Source: Candidatus Hydrogenedentota bacterium (GTDB lineage Bacteria; Hydrogenedentota; Hydrogenedentia; Hydrogenedentales; SLHB01). Taken from it: 64,000 bases of DNA. The notes below the pieces were generated by a model, which was not told where the DNA came from, did not search any database, and worked only from the letters and a program-made list of their open reading frames with translations. Positions 32,505 through 43,100 of this stretch are shown here, piece by piece. The position numbers were made by a program, and so were the translations under genes. Where the stretch lies: assembly GCA_029552745.1 (NCBI GenBank), contig JAKPDK010000042.1, positions 186,001-250,000 on the forward strand. Reading direction: 5' to 3'. Each line of letters opens with the position of its first letter. Positions within the stretch are counted from its first letter, which is position 1.

Positions 32505-35500
32505 ATGACGCAAACAACACCAGACCAGACACGTATTTTCCCTTTACGTCGTCCCGTGACGACGGCCATGGTGTTTCTCACCTTGCTCGTATTTGGATGG
32601 AAGTCCTATCAGCAGCTTGCCGTAAATCTTATGCCCGATATCTCGTATCCCACGTTGACCGTCCGCACGGAATTTGAGGGCGCAGCGCCGGAGGATGTGG
32701 AGAAACTGCTGTCTCGTCCCTTGGAAGAAACGTTGAGTACGGTTCCAGGTCTTGTGGAGATCAGCAGTACCTCATCGCCGGGGCTTTCCGAAGTCGTTCT
32801 GGAATTCCGCTGGGGCACGGATATGACGGTGGCACAGCAGGACGTCCGCGACCGATTGGATTTGTTTGTGACGCCTCGTGAAGTGACGGAAAAACCGGTT
32901 ATCTTACGCTTCGACCCCTCTTTGGACCCTGTCATTCGAGTGGCACTCACCGGTCGAGACCTTTCTGCCATTGAAGATCCCGAACTGCGCGCGCAGCGGG
33001 CGACAGAACAGCTTGCCTATTTGCGTGAAGTCGCCGAACGTCATATTAAGAACGATATGGAAGGGGGCGGGGAACTGGGAATCGCCCAGGTCGAGGTCAA
33101 GGGTGGCCGCGCCCAAGAGATCCAGGTACTGGTAGACTCGGAACGCCTGAAAACCTTGGGGTTATCCCTAGCCAACGTTGTGTCGGCATTATCGCAGCAG
33201 AACATCAATCTTTCCGGAGGACGTCTGAAAGAGGGGAAAACGGAATATCTCGTTCGGACGTTAAACGAATTCACTACGGTAGACGAGATTCGCGAATGTG
33301 TGATCCCTAATCCGCGAGGAGAATTCATTCGGTTGCGGGACATCGCCAGTGTGCAGCAAGGACAGCGTGACCAGGAAACCTTGGTGCGGATCAACGGAGT
33401 CGAGGCAGTCGAACTTGCTGTCTATAAATGGGGCGATGCCAACACCGTTCAGGTGTGTCATGCCGTAAAAGATTTGCTCCGCATCGAACGTCCGGTGACC
33501 TTCTCAGAAATGTTTTCTGAAAAACTTAAGAGCTTCATGCAGCGAGCCCCGACCGATGGTTCTGTATCCTTGGAAGACCTCAAAGCGGATATCGCAAAGA
33601 CTATCCAGTCTCGGCTGCCGTCCGGCACACGGATCACCGTAATCAGCGACCAGTCCGCTTTCATTCTCAATTCCATCAATGAGGTAAAAAACGCGGCAAT
33701 CCAAGGCGGCTTTCTCGCGTTTCTTATTCTGTATCTTTTCTTGCGCGACTGGCGCAGCACATTGGCTATCGCCGTGGCTATGCCGATTTCCATCATCTCG
33801 GCATTTCTACCTATGTATCTGCAGGGTATCACGCTGAACGTCATGTCTCTCGGAGGACTGGCGCTCGGCATCGGCATGCTAGTAGACAATTCCATCGTTG
33901 TGTTGGAGAGCATTAGTCGCTGCGCTCAGGAGGGCGACAACCTGTTGGATGCGGCAGAGCGGGGCACGAGAGAAGTGCGGGGCGCCGTGGCGGCTTCCAC
34001 GTTCACCACTATTGTGGTGTTCTTGCCGTTGGTATTTGTGGAAGGTGTGGCAGGTCAGCTTTTCAATGATCTCGCCTTTACGGTCACTTATTCCTTGCTT
34101 GCGTCTCTCCTCGTCGCCCTGTTCTTGAACCCCATGCTTGCCACGCGGGGCATACGGCTTTCCGTTGCCGATGCGGGCGATCGGAATGCCAGTCTGTGGC
34201 TGTTAACGGCTTATCGGGAATCCCGAGAAAAAGGGCGGGGGCGCGTTTCGAGTTTCTTCTTTTTGATATTCTATTATCCCTTTATTTTCGCAGGGCGCTC
34301 TGTCACGCGTGCTTGGCGCGATGCGTTTGAACCTGTGCGCAATACGGTTTCCGTGTTGTTGCGCCCCAGAACATCCTTTTTAAAAACCGCACTGGTCTGG
34401 CTTTTACTCCCCCTCCTATTGGTCCAAGTGGGACTTTCTATAGTTGTGTTTGTCGTCAACGTGGCTCTCCGTTGGACGGCGTCATTAGCCACGACTGTTC
34501 TTTTTGTGGTTGTGGGTTTAGGCGTGGCTGTTTACCGCATCGTTCGCACCGTGCTCAGCGTTCTTGTTACGGTACCTTTCCATTTATTTGACAAAGCATT
34601 TGCACTTTTTACAAACGCCTATGGATATACGTTACGGAGGGCGTTGCATCTGGCGCCCGCTATACTAGCGTTAGCCCTTCTTCTCACGATTCACTCGTTA
34701 TATTTGGCTCGTGGGCTGGGTAGAGAGTTGATTCCCCCGTTGAAACAGGGCGAGTTTGGCATTCGCATGGAGGCACCGCCCGGAACCCGTCTGGAGGAAA
34801 CCGCCCAACAGGCGCAGATTATTGAACAAGAAGCCATGTCTACCGAGGAAATAGAGACCGTTGCGCTGGCGATCGGTCAAGAAAAGACCCGAGGGGAGGG
34901 CGAGCGCGGAGAAAACATCGCCTTATTTACCTGCCGTCTTAAAGACCCAAAGCAGATGGTACGGTTTCAAGATGAGATCATTGACGGGCTTCGCCAGCGC
35001 CTGCAAGGAAAAAGCACCAACAACATCACGTTTACCCTACCCTCGTTGTTCAGCTTCAAAACAGCCGTAGAGATTCAAGTACGTGGCGATGATTTACAAG
35101 AGTTGCGGCGTGTCGGTCGTGACGTGCTGGATGCGATTCAAGGGATACCCGGCTTGAAAGACCCGGAACTGACTCTGAAAGAGGGGTATCCGGAAGTCAT
35201 CATCGAGCTGGACCGCGATTTACTGGCGGCAAAAGGGATCAGTGCCGACCAGGTTGCGCAGAAATTGCGCACCGAAGTGCAGGGGGATCTTGCCACGCGG
35301 TTCAACAAAGGCGGTACGAAAATTGACATCCGCGTCCGCACCGACCGACAGCGGTTAAGCAGCCTAAAAGACCTGCGCTCCCTCTCGGTGAAGGAGGGCA
35401 ATCCGCCGATTCCTTTGGAGGCGGTGGCAAAGATCACGATCCAGGATGGTCCCAGCAAGATCCGACGGATTGGGCAACGTCAGGTGGCGGTGATCGCGGC

Positions 35501-36122
35501 GAACATTGAAGGACGCGACCTGGCGGCGATTTCGCGAGACATTGAGAAACGAGTGGCAACCGTTCCAAAACCAAAGGATTACCAAATTGTGTTGGCGGGA
35601 CAAAATCGAGAGTTGCAGACATCGTATCGAAGCCTTTATTTCGCCATCGCGCTCGCCATATTCCTGGTGTATGTAGTTATGGCGTGCCAATTCGAATCTC
35701 TGATACACCCTGCCTTGGTGATGTTCAGTGTGCCATTGGCTTCGATTGGGGTTGCTTACACGCTTTACCTGCTTTCGATAAGCCTCAGCGTCATGGTATT
35801 TATCGGCGCGATCGTGTTGGCGGGCATCGTGGTAAACAATGCCATCGTACTTGTCGACTACGTCAACCAGCTTCGACAACGCGGGATCTCGAAAACGGAT
35901 GCCCTTGTTATGGCAGGAAAAGTGCGCTTGCGCCCCATTTTGATGACGACGTTGACCACGGTACTCGGTTTGTTGCCTATGGTGGTGCAAACTGGCGAAG
36001 GGGCTGAACTGCGCTACCCGCTTGCGGTGACTCTGATTGCCGGCTTGTCTTGTTCTACGATATTGACGTTGGTCATTATTCCCATGGTGTATTACGTGTT
36101 CGGCGGAAGAGATCGGACGTGA
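32505..36122 (+). CDS. RND-superfamily efflux pump (HAE1-like) with extra membrane segment
   Basis: A 1205-aa inner-membrane proton-driven pump. It has the duplicated RND layout: TM1 (TAMVFLTLLVFGWKSYQQL), first porter region, TM2-6 with the proton-relay motif GMLVDNSIVVLES in TM4, second porter region from ~715, and TM8-12 with VVNNAIVLVDYVNQLR. Between TM6 and TM7 (about residues 545-695) there is ~130 residues more than AcrB has. It includes hydrophobic stretches near 580-600, 628-655 and 663-682 that would add up to three or four helices. It starts 63 nt after the adaptor gene and overlaps the next pump by 4 nt. Substrate unknown. Confidence 0.9.
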   Translation: MTQTTPDQTRIFPLRRPVTTAMVFLTLLVFGWKSYQQLAVNLMPDISYPTLTVRTEFEGAAPEDVEKLLSRPLEETLSTVPGLVEISSTSSPGLSEVVLEFRWGTDMTVAQQDVRDRLDLFVTPREVTEKPVILRFDPSLDPVIRVALTGRDLSAIEDPELRAQRATEQLAYLREVAERHIKNDMEGGGELGIAQVEVKGGRAQEIQVLVDSERLKTLGLSLANVVSALSQQNINLSGGRLKEGKTEYLVRTLNEFTTVDEIRECVIPNPRGEFIRLRDIASVQQGQRDQETLVRINGVEAVELAVYKWGDANTVQVCHAVKDLLRIERPVTFSEMFSEKLKSFMQRAPTDGSVSLEDLKADIAKTIQSRLPSGTRITVISDQSAFILNSINEVKNAAIQGGFLAFLILYLFLRDWRSTLAIAVAMPISIISAFLPMYLQGITLNVMSLGGLALGIGMLVDNSIVVLESISRCAQEGDNLLDAAERGTREVRGAVAASTFTTIVVFLPLVFVEGVAGQLFNDLAFTVTYSLLASLLVALFLNPMLATRGIRLSVADAGDRNASLWLLTAYRESREKGRGRVSSFFFLIFYYPFIFAGRSVTRAWRDAFEPVRNTVSVLLRPRTSFLKTALVWLLLPLLLVQVGLSIVVFVVNVALRWTASLATTVLFVVVGLGVAVYRIVRTVLSVLVTVPFHLFDKAFALFTNAYGYTLRRALHLAPAILALALLLTIHSLYLARGLGRELIPPLKQGEFGIRMEAPPGTRLEETAQQAQIIEQEAMSTEEIETVALAIGQEKTRGEGERGENIALFTCRLKDPKQMVRFQDEIIDGLRQRLQGKSTNNITFTLPSLFSFKTAVEIQVRGDDLQELRRVGRDVLDAIQGIPGLKDPELTLKEGYPEVIIELDRDLLAAKGISADQVAQKLRTEVQGDLATRFNKGGTKIDIRVRTDRQRLSSLKDLRSLSVKEGNPPIPLEAVAKITIQDGPSKIRRIGQRQVAVIAANIEGRDLAAISRDIEKRVATVPKPKDYQIVLAGQNRELQTSYRSLYFAIALAIFLVYVVMACQFESLIHPALVMFSVPLASIGVAYTLYLLSISLSVMVFIGAIVLAGIVVNNAIVLVDYVNQLRQRGISKTDALVMAGKVRLRPILMTTLTTVLGLLPMVVQTGEGAELRYPLAVTLIAGLSCSTILTLVIIPMVYYVFGGRDRT

Positions 36123-39100
36123 ACGTTTCACTGCCACATTTTTCGATTCGTCGACCGGTCACGGTGATTATGTTGGCTATCACCATGCTCGGGCTAGGAG
36201 CCATTGCATGGTATCGAATCCCCCTGGAATTTCTTCCCAAGATGGAATTTCCATTCATCATTTGTTTTATCCCCTATCCAGGCGGCACCCCCGAACAAGT
36301 TGAAAACGAAATTGCCATCCCAGCTGAAGAAGAGTTCCGAACGATCAATCAACTCAAACGCATCACCAGCACATCCAACAGCGATGGTTGTTCCATACGA
36401 CTACAGTTCGACTGGGATGCCGATATGAGCACAGCCGCCGCCGACGTGCGGGACCGGATGGAACGGTTGCGGCTCAAGTTGCCGGCAGAAGTCGGTCAGA
36501 TGTTTCTTCGTCGTTGGTCATCCGACGCCATTCCGGTGGTGTTTTTCACGCTCACTACGGCAGGCAGTTACGAAGAGTTGTCGCATCTTGCCCGCACGGT
36601 AGTCAAGTCGCGTCTTTTACGGCTTGACGGTGTCGCAGACGTTCAAGTATTCGGGAAACCAGAACAAGAAATACTGATTGAGTTCGACCAATCGGTTCTT
36701 CGAAGTCGCAACTTAAGTCTGTATCGGCTTGTCGCTGCGCTTCAACGCAGCAATTTGAACTTATCTATCGGAGAAATGACCGACGGGCGACGTAAGTACT
36801 ACGTACGGGTGGAAAACCAGTTTCGGGGACCCGAAGATATCGCTTCGTTACCGCTCGGAAACGGCACGCTTCGTGTTAAGGATGTCGCTGCCGTAAATTA
36901 CCGTTCGCGTGAAATCGATACGGACTACACGATTGATGGGCGCTCCGGGGTTGCCGTCATGGTGCAGAAAGAGTCCGAAGCAAATACCGTAGCGGTTTGT
37001 CGGGCAATAGAAGAAGAGCTGGAAAGACTGCAACAAGACCCGTTGCTCAAGGACGCACGCGTGTTTGTCATCTTTGACCAGTCCAAGATCATCACCGCGG
37101 CTTTGGATGCACTATTGGATGCGGGCAAGATCGGCGCTTTGTTGGCTATCGGCGTCTTGTACATTTTTCTTTGGCGTATACGTCCCACTCTGCTGGTGGC
37201 ATTATCGATACCAACCTCGGTCGTGGTGGCCTTGGTGTACATGTTCTTCAGCGGCATTACGCTGAATCTGGTGACGATGATCGCCCTTATCGTGGCGTTG
37301 GGCATGCTTGTGGACAATTCCATCGTAGTTATTGAAAACATTTACCGCTACAACAGTCTCGGATACAACGCAACAGAAAGCGCCGAACGCGGGGCGTCAG
37401 AAGTGGGGATGGCAATCACCGCATCCACCTTGACCACCGTTGTGGTCTTCGTGCCGATTCTGTACCTCGAATCCGGACAAATGGCAACCTACATGAAACA
37501 GTTTGGGATGCCGATCACCGTTGCGCTGGGCGCAAGCCTATTGGTTGCTTTGACGCTGATCCCCTTGGCAGCCGCCCATATGAAAGAGTTGAACCCGAAT
37601 GCGGGGCACCCGTTCATCCAAATATTTGCGCGGTATTTCAAAAAGGGAAATTCGCAGCAGGTCTATGTCCTCGATCGGGCGTTTTCGTCGATCCGGAACG
37701 AGTTGATCCAAAAATACACCTACTGCATCAGCGGGGCACTTCGGCATCGTGTTCATACGTTATGTGTCTTGGGCATACTGCTCGCCGCGACCGTCGCAAT
37801 TCCCTACCGTAAAGTGGGCATGGAGCGCATGCCGGAGGCCGACCAGCGCCAAGTGGAGATCAATTTGCGGTTTGAACAGGGCTTCAATGTGGAAAGCGCC
37901 CGCGAGACGGTGGAGATGCTTCGGGGATATATTGACAAACGACGGGAAGAGCTTGGAATCAAGAATGTCTTTGCCTCTTTTTCACCTACAGATGGCCGCA
38001 TTGTGTTGTTTCTCCTGCAAGAAGAGGATTTGCCACCTGGCAAGACATTTCCGTACACCACGGAAGAGGTGCGCGACATTCTTTGGCAGACGCTCCCCAA
38101 GCAAGTGCCCGGTGTAAAACTGGAATTTGAGGTCGCAAAAGGCGGCGAAGATCAAAAAGAAATCCATCTCAGTTTGCGGGGAGACGATACGCGCACCCTT
38201 GCTGAATATGCCGAAAGTTTGAAGGATGCCCTTTTGCGTGCTGTGCCGGAATTGAGTGACGTCAAGACTGCCGAAGAAATCGCCCGAGAAGAAATTCAGA
38301 TCAAGATTAACGAAGCTCTCGCCAACGAAGCGGGTGTGTCCCCGCTTGTGATTGCGCGAACGGTGGACTTCGCCCTCCGCGGGATTCGACTCTTCTCCTT
38401 GAAAAAAGAGGGCAGAGAAATCGCTGTGTGGGCGCAGTTCCGGGAAGAAGACCGCAAAAATCGCAGCAACCTGGAAAATGTTGCTATCTTGACCGACCGG
38501 AACGAGTTAATCCCGCTGAATCAGCTTGTTTCGTTTGAAAAAGCCAATACGCCCCGTGCCATACAGCGCGAAAACGGGAAAAGTGTCACCAGCGTGTGGG
38601 CACAGACCCGTTCCCGCGATTTCTACGGCGTCATCTCGCAGGTCAAAGAAGTCACGTCGAAGTTTCGCATGCCCCGCGGATATACCGTCAGCATGGGCGA
38701 AACCATTCAAGGCATGGAAAGCGACATGGGCAATTTTGTGACGGCTCTGTTGTTGTCTTGTCAATTGATTTATATCGTCATGGCAGCCCTTTTTGAATCT
38801 CTTGTGTTCCCACTGTCTATTCTGTTCACATTGCCACTGGCATTCATCGGGGTGTGGTGGACGCTCTACCTGTTCGGCGTTTCCCTTGACACGGTGGCAA
38901 TGATTGGTATCATTCTGATGGCTGGCATCGTTGTCAATAACGGAATCGTCTTAGTGGACCATATCAACCGACTACGCAACGAGGGCATGGAACGCTTTGA
39001 CGCCATTATTCAAGCTGGCCGTGATCGATTTCGTCCAGTCATGATGACCGCATTAACCACTATCCTTGGTTGTGTACCCATCGCTGTTGGGGGATCGGTC

Positions 39101-39310
39101 GGCTCTGAGGTGCAATTTCGAAGTCTCGGCTTGGCGTTCATCGGCGGGCTGACAACAGGTACCCTGCTAACCCTAGTCGTCGTACCGCTCGTTTATTCTC
39201 TATTGGACGACTTGCGCGCCTGGTGCGCCCGTTTTCTGGCAGACCTTCTTTCCTCAAAGACAACGTCTCTCTCAGCGACGGCGCCATCGCAACCCGAAAC
39301 AAACAGTTGA
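36119..39310 (+). CDS. RND-superfamily efflux pump, second subunit
   Basis: A 1063-aa RND transporter of normal length. It has TM1 (VTVIMLAITMLGLGAIAWY), the TM4 motif GMLVDNSIVVIENIYRYN, two porter regions and a late VVNNGIVLVDHINRLRNEG. The start is GTG 36119, sharing four bases (GTGA) with the stop of the first pump and preceded by GGAAGAG; the longer upstream frame would lie inside the first pump. Two different RND subunits encoded in tandem behind one adaptor suggest a heteromeric pump, as known for MdtBC-type systems. Specificity not visible. Confidence 0.9.
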   Translation: MNVSLPHFSIRRPVTVIMLAITMLGLGAIAWYRIPLEFLPKMEFPFIICFIPYPGGTPEQVENEIAIPAEEEFRTINQLKRITSTSNSDGCSIRLQFDWDADMSTAAADVRDRMERLRLKLPAEVGQMFLRRWSSDAIPVVFFTLTTAGSYEELSHLARTVVKSRLLRLDGVADVQVFGKPEQEILIEFDQSVLRSRNLSLYRLVAALQRSNLNLSIGEMTDGRRKYYVRVENQFRGPEDIASLPLGNGTLRVKDVAAVNYRSREIDTDYTIDGRSGVAVMVQKESEANTVAVCRAIEEELERLQQDPLLKDARVFVIFDQSKIITAALDALLDAGKIGALLAIGVLYIFLWRIRPTLLVALSIPTSVVVALVYMFFSGITLNLVTMIALIVALGMLVDNSIVVIENIYRYNSLGYNATESAERGASEVGMAITASTLTTVVVFVPILYLESGQMATYMKQFGMPITVALGASLLVALTLIPLAAAHMKELNPNAGHPFIQIFARYFKKGNSQQVYVLDRAFSSIRNELIQKYTYCISGALRHRVHTLCVLGILLAATVAIPYRKVGMERMPEADQRQVEINLRFEQGFNVESARETVEMLRGYIDKRREELGIKNVFASFSPTDGRIVLFLLQEEDLPPGKTFPYTTEEVRDILWQTLPKQVPGVKLEFEVAKGGEDQKEIHLSLRGDDTRTLAEYAESLKDALLRAVPELSDVKTAEEIAREEIQIKINEALANEAGVSPLVIARTVDFALRGIRLFSLKKEGREIAVWAQFREEDRKNRSNLENVAILTDRNELIPLNQLVSFEKANTPRAIQRENGKSVTSVWAQTRSRDFYGVISQVKEVTSKFRMPRGYTVSMGETIQGMESDMGNFVTALLLSCQLIYIVMAALFESLVFPLSILFTLPLAFIGVWWTLYLFGVSLDTVAMIGIILMAGIVVNNGIVLVDHINRLRNEGMERFDAIIQAGRDRFRPVMMTALTTILGCVPIAVGGSVGSEVQFRSLGLAFIGGLTTGTLLTLVVVPLVYSLLDDLRAWCARFLADLLSSKTTSLSATAPSQPETNS

Positions 39311-39581
39311 ACTCCATCAGATACGACCAATATCTCTCCAAAAGGTCTGCACGAAATAAGTCATGTAAATGCAGGAGCTTAGCCCCACTGTGATTAAACG
39401 GGAAACAAGAGAGAGTCTAGCTTTTTGGGCATAAGTTCACAAACCTTTGGCACTACATAGGGGAGGCAGACCAGGCTTGTACGCGCCGTTGCCATTGCGC
39501 GGAGGGTCTGTTCAGGGGGAAGAAACGCTTCTCTGTTGTTTCCGCAGGGGCGAGGCATGCCTCGCCCTCCCTACCCACGGG

Positions 39582-39728
39582 TTGTCATTGCGAGGAGCGA
39601 GTCTTCGAAGCGACGAAGCAATCCCCTCAACCGCGTAGCGCAAGAGGACTGCGTGCAAAGACGGTGTGATCCCCCAATTCCCGAGGGGGTTGCCACGTCG
39701 TGCCTAGCGGCACTCCTCGCAAGGACAG
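39582..39728 (+). repeat. MITE/REP-like inverted-repeat element, full copy
   Basis: Starts TTGTCATTGCGAGGAGCG and ends CACTCCTCGCAAGGACAG. The middle has a private stretch (GACTGCGTGCAAAGACGGTG). A CGAGGCATGCCTCG palindrome lies just upstream (39551-39564). The gap 39311-40102 contains no convincing gene. Confidence 0.85.
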
Positions 39729-39828
39729 CGGGGGCAGGGGAAAGAAGCGTCGCTCCTACAGGGCTCCTCGCAAGGACAGTGCGGGGGACGGAGTTCTATC
39801 CCTTGCGCAGGGTTCAGCCCCCCTGTGT

Positions 39829-39847
39829 CCCCCCGCATGCGGGGGGA
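39829..39847. repeat. GC-only palindrome (CCCCCCGCATGCGGGGGG)
   Basis: Same family as 11283-11300. A degenerate relative (CCCCCGCGTGTGCAGGGG) follows at about 39889-39907. Confidence 0.6.
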
Positions 39848-40102
39848 CTAAGAGGGGATGACAGAAGAGCAACACCGCGGGGAGCCATCCCCCCGCGTGT
39901 GCAGGGGACATCGTACGGAGGGCTCGCGCCGCCCCTACATTGCTATCCCCCGGGTGCTGGGGGAATAAGGGGGGTATAATCAAAAGCCTACCTATGACGC
40001 CACGCGTCTGTGGCTTTCTCTATTACCTTCACAAAAATCTTCTCCTCAATTGCGCATCCGGCATAACAAAAAGTGCCAAAGGTACTGGACTTACATATTC
40101 TG

Positions 40103-40131
40103 TTGACGAAAACCTACCGCGGTTGTATAGT
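40103..40131 (+). promoter_or_regulatory. Strong predicted sigma70 promoter of the second beta-propeller gene
   Basis: TTGACG (40103-40108), exactly 17 bp, and TATAGT (40126-40131). The start falls ~38 nt before ATG 40177, with GGGGAGG between. Confidence 0.7.
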
Positions 40132-40176
40132 TTAAATGGGCGAAGGTATATAAATTTCCTACGGGGAGGTTGCAAC

Positions 40177-43100
40177 ATGAGTAAGAAAGATGTATTTCTT
40201 GCATTTCTTTTGGTTGAGACGTTCGCACTGATTGCCTGGGCAGCATCCTCCTCCGCTCCACTCAGCGAAACGCCCAATCCGAACACCTGGGTCACCGATG
40301 GGGCGGTTCATGCCATCGCTCGTACACCCTGTGCGACTTACATTGGTGGCAATTTCAAGTATGTCGGCCCCTATACCGGTTCCGGGGCGCCGGTGAACGC
40401 GACGACGGGGGAATTAGAGCCACCTTTCCCCCATTTTGACGGTATTATCTACGCGGTTTGTCCCGATATGACCGGGGGATGGTTTGTCGGCGGCTCATTT
40501 ACTCACGCGGACAAGACAAGCATAAGTGGGCTTGCTCACATCAATGCGGATGGAACCCTCGACACGACATGGCGCGCTGATACGAGCGGGACGGTATATG
40601 CCCTGAAATTGTATGGAACGACGTTATACGTGGGGGGCGAATTCACGACGATCGGCGGCGTAGCACGTAACCGGATTGCCGCGGTGGATGCAACTACAGG
40701 CAGCGTGTTGGCTTGGAATCCCGATGCTTCCCATACGGTACGAGACCTCTGGGTGACCAACAGCACCGTATACGCGGCGGGGGAGTTCACGTCAATCGGC
40801 GGCTCAACCCATAGTCGAATCGCTGCTATCGACCGAACCACCGGGCTGGCTGCCGCATGGGACCCCGCTGCCAACAACACCGTTACAAGCATATTCCTGT
40901 CAGGTGAAGTTCTGTATGCGGGAGGATATTTTACGCTGATAGGCGGGGAAAACCGGAATTACCTCGCTGCGTTTGATGTGACTTCCGGTACATTGACCGG
41001 CTGGGCACCATCGGCTGATCAGCCGGTGGAGGATCTCTGCGTTGTGGGAACCGAGGTCTATCTCGGCGGCGCTTTTACCTTCGTCGGTGGAATGGCGCGC
41101 GAACATCTTGCAGTCGTTGATGCAGCCACCGGCAGTGTCGTAGCAAAGATTTTCGATGCAAACGATAAAGTCATGACGCTCCTTCCTGTGGGGAGCGTTC
41201 TTCATGTCGGCGGGCTTTTCAACCAAATTGCCGGCGTTGCCCGTAGAGGTCTTGCGGCTATAAATACCGATACGGCAACGCTTGAACCTTGGACGGTGCA
41301 CACAAGCGGCAACGTTCTAGCGTTAGCATCAAACGCTTCGACGCTTTTTGTCGGTGGTGATCTGTACTCTATTGGGGGTGCCCTACGAAAAAATCTTGCC
41401 GCCTTTGACCCACAAACGTATGTCGTATTGCCTTGGCGTCCCGATGCCGATGACACGGTCCTAGCGTTGGCTTGTACGGAGGATGCCGTTTTTGCCGGGG
41501 GCGATTTTACAACTATAGGAGGTCAAACGCGTCCCCATTTGGCACGTCTGGAACCGCGCTTTGGCAACGCTACGTCCTGGAATCCCTTTCCGAACAACAC
41601 GGTAACGCGTCTGGCACTCTCGGGAAATCGTCTGTACGCTAGCGGGTACTTTTCGAATATCGGCGGCCAAAACAGGAATTATCTTGCCGTTGTAAATCCC
41701 GTATCCGGCAGCGTAGAAAGTTGGGATGCGCAGGTAAACTCATTTGTTGATGCCTTGGCGGTCACTACAGATACGGTCTACATTGGGGGCGCTTTTACAA
41801 GTGTCGGCGGTCAACCCCGCAATCGTCTTGCGGCAGTCGATGCCACGACCGGTTCGGTAAAAAGTTGGAATCCGGGTGCAGACAACATTGTCATTAGTTT
41901 CTACCTAAACGATAGTACCATGTTTGTCGGAGGAATGTTCCAAAACATCGGCGGACAATCACGGCGTTATCTTGCCGCATTGGATGCCACCACGGGCACT
42001 GTTCTTGATTGGAACCCCAACCCCGATGCTCATGTACTGGCTCTCGGCGGCTTTGGAAACACTTTGATTGTCGGCGGCAGATTTACCCAAATGGGTACGG
42101 AACCCATCCAGTTTGCCGCTGCCGTGGATATCGAAACAGGTTCCGCCCTGAGCTGGAATCCTGGGGCTAACCAAGAACTGCTAGCAATCGCTCCTGAAGG
42201 CAACAGCGTGCTTGTCGGAGGCCAGTTTACGATCATGGATGGCTCACCAAGGCCGTTCTTGGCGGAATTTCCAAAAGAAGCTGGAATGGTGGTGGTGAAC
42301 GTGACGCCGGAGAATGCAAAGTGGACATTGAATGGTCCAGATGGTTTTGAAGGAAACGGTAAAACGTATTTGGGGGATTGGACATTTCGAGGCGCACCTT
42401 TAGGTAGCTATTCCTGGCAGGGCGTAACCTTGTCCGGATATACGACACCCGCCCCGGAAAGCGCCAGTGTGACGGCGGTAGGGGAAAGAATCCTGTTTAC
42501 CAAGGTGTGGAGACAAACGGGAATCAGCAGTTTCTATGTTTCGCCATCAGGAAATGATGCCAACCCCGGCACCAGTCCTGATTCTCCCTTTTTAACCATT
42601 CCCCATGCCGTTGAGGTTGCGGCAAACGCCGGGGGCGGCATTCTCCATGTCGCTGAGGGGGTATATGCATTGAACGCGCCGTTGACCATCTCCTCGGGGG
42701 TACACGTGGTAGGAGCCAATCCGGAAGAGACGCAGATCGTGATTCAGCCGGGGCTTGTGAGTGGACGATATTGTGGCATCGTCCTTCAATCAGGAACGTC
42801 GATTCGTGAATGCAAGATTCTGGTACCGGCGGGTCTGGCTGGCATACCTAACTGTGCCCTGATTTATGTGCCCGATGCTACGAACGTAACGATAGCGCGG
42901 TGCGTCTTTGACGGCAGTGCCAATACCGAACCAGACACAATACCCACGACGGGTGCGGTGATCATGGGAGGAACGCGGGCAAGCGCGCTTGTGGCGGCAA
43001 ACTGTTTTACCGATCTGAGCTACGGGTTGGAATGTGTGGATTCCGGGGTGAACGTGACACGAAACCTGTTTAGAAGGATTCTGCGCGACGCCGTAACCAT

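Noticed and set aside
39940-40176. Longer N-terminus for the second beta-propeller protein
   Set aside because: It lies upstream of or within the predicted promoter, lacks a ribosome site, and would bury the signal peptide 79 residues inside.
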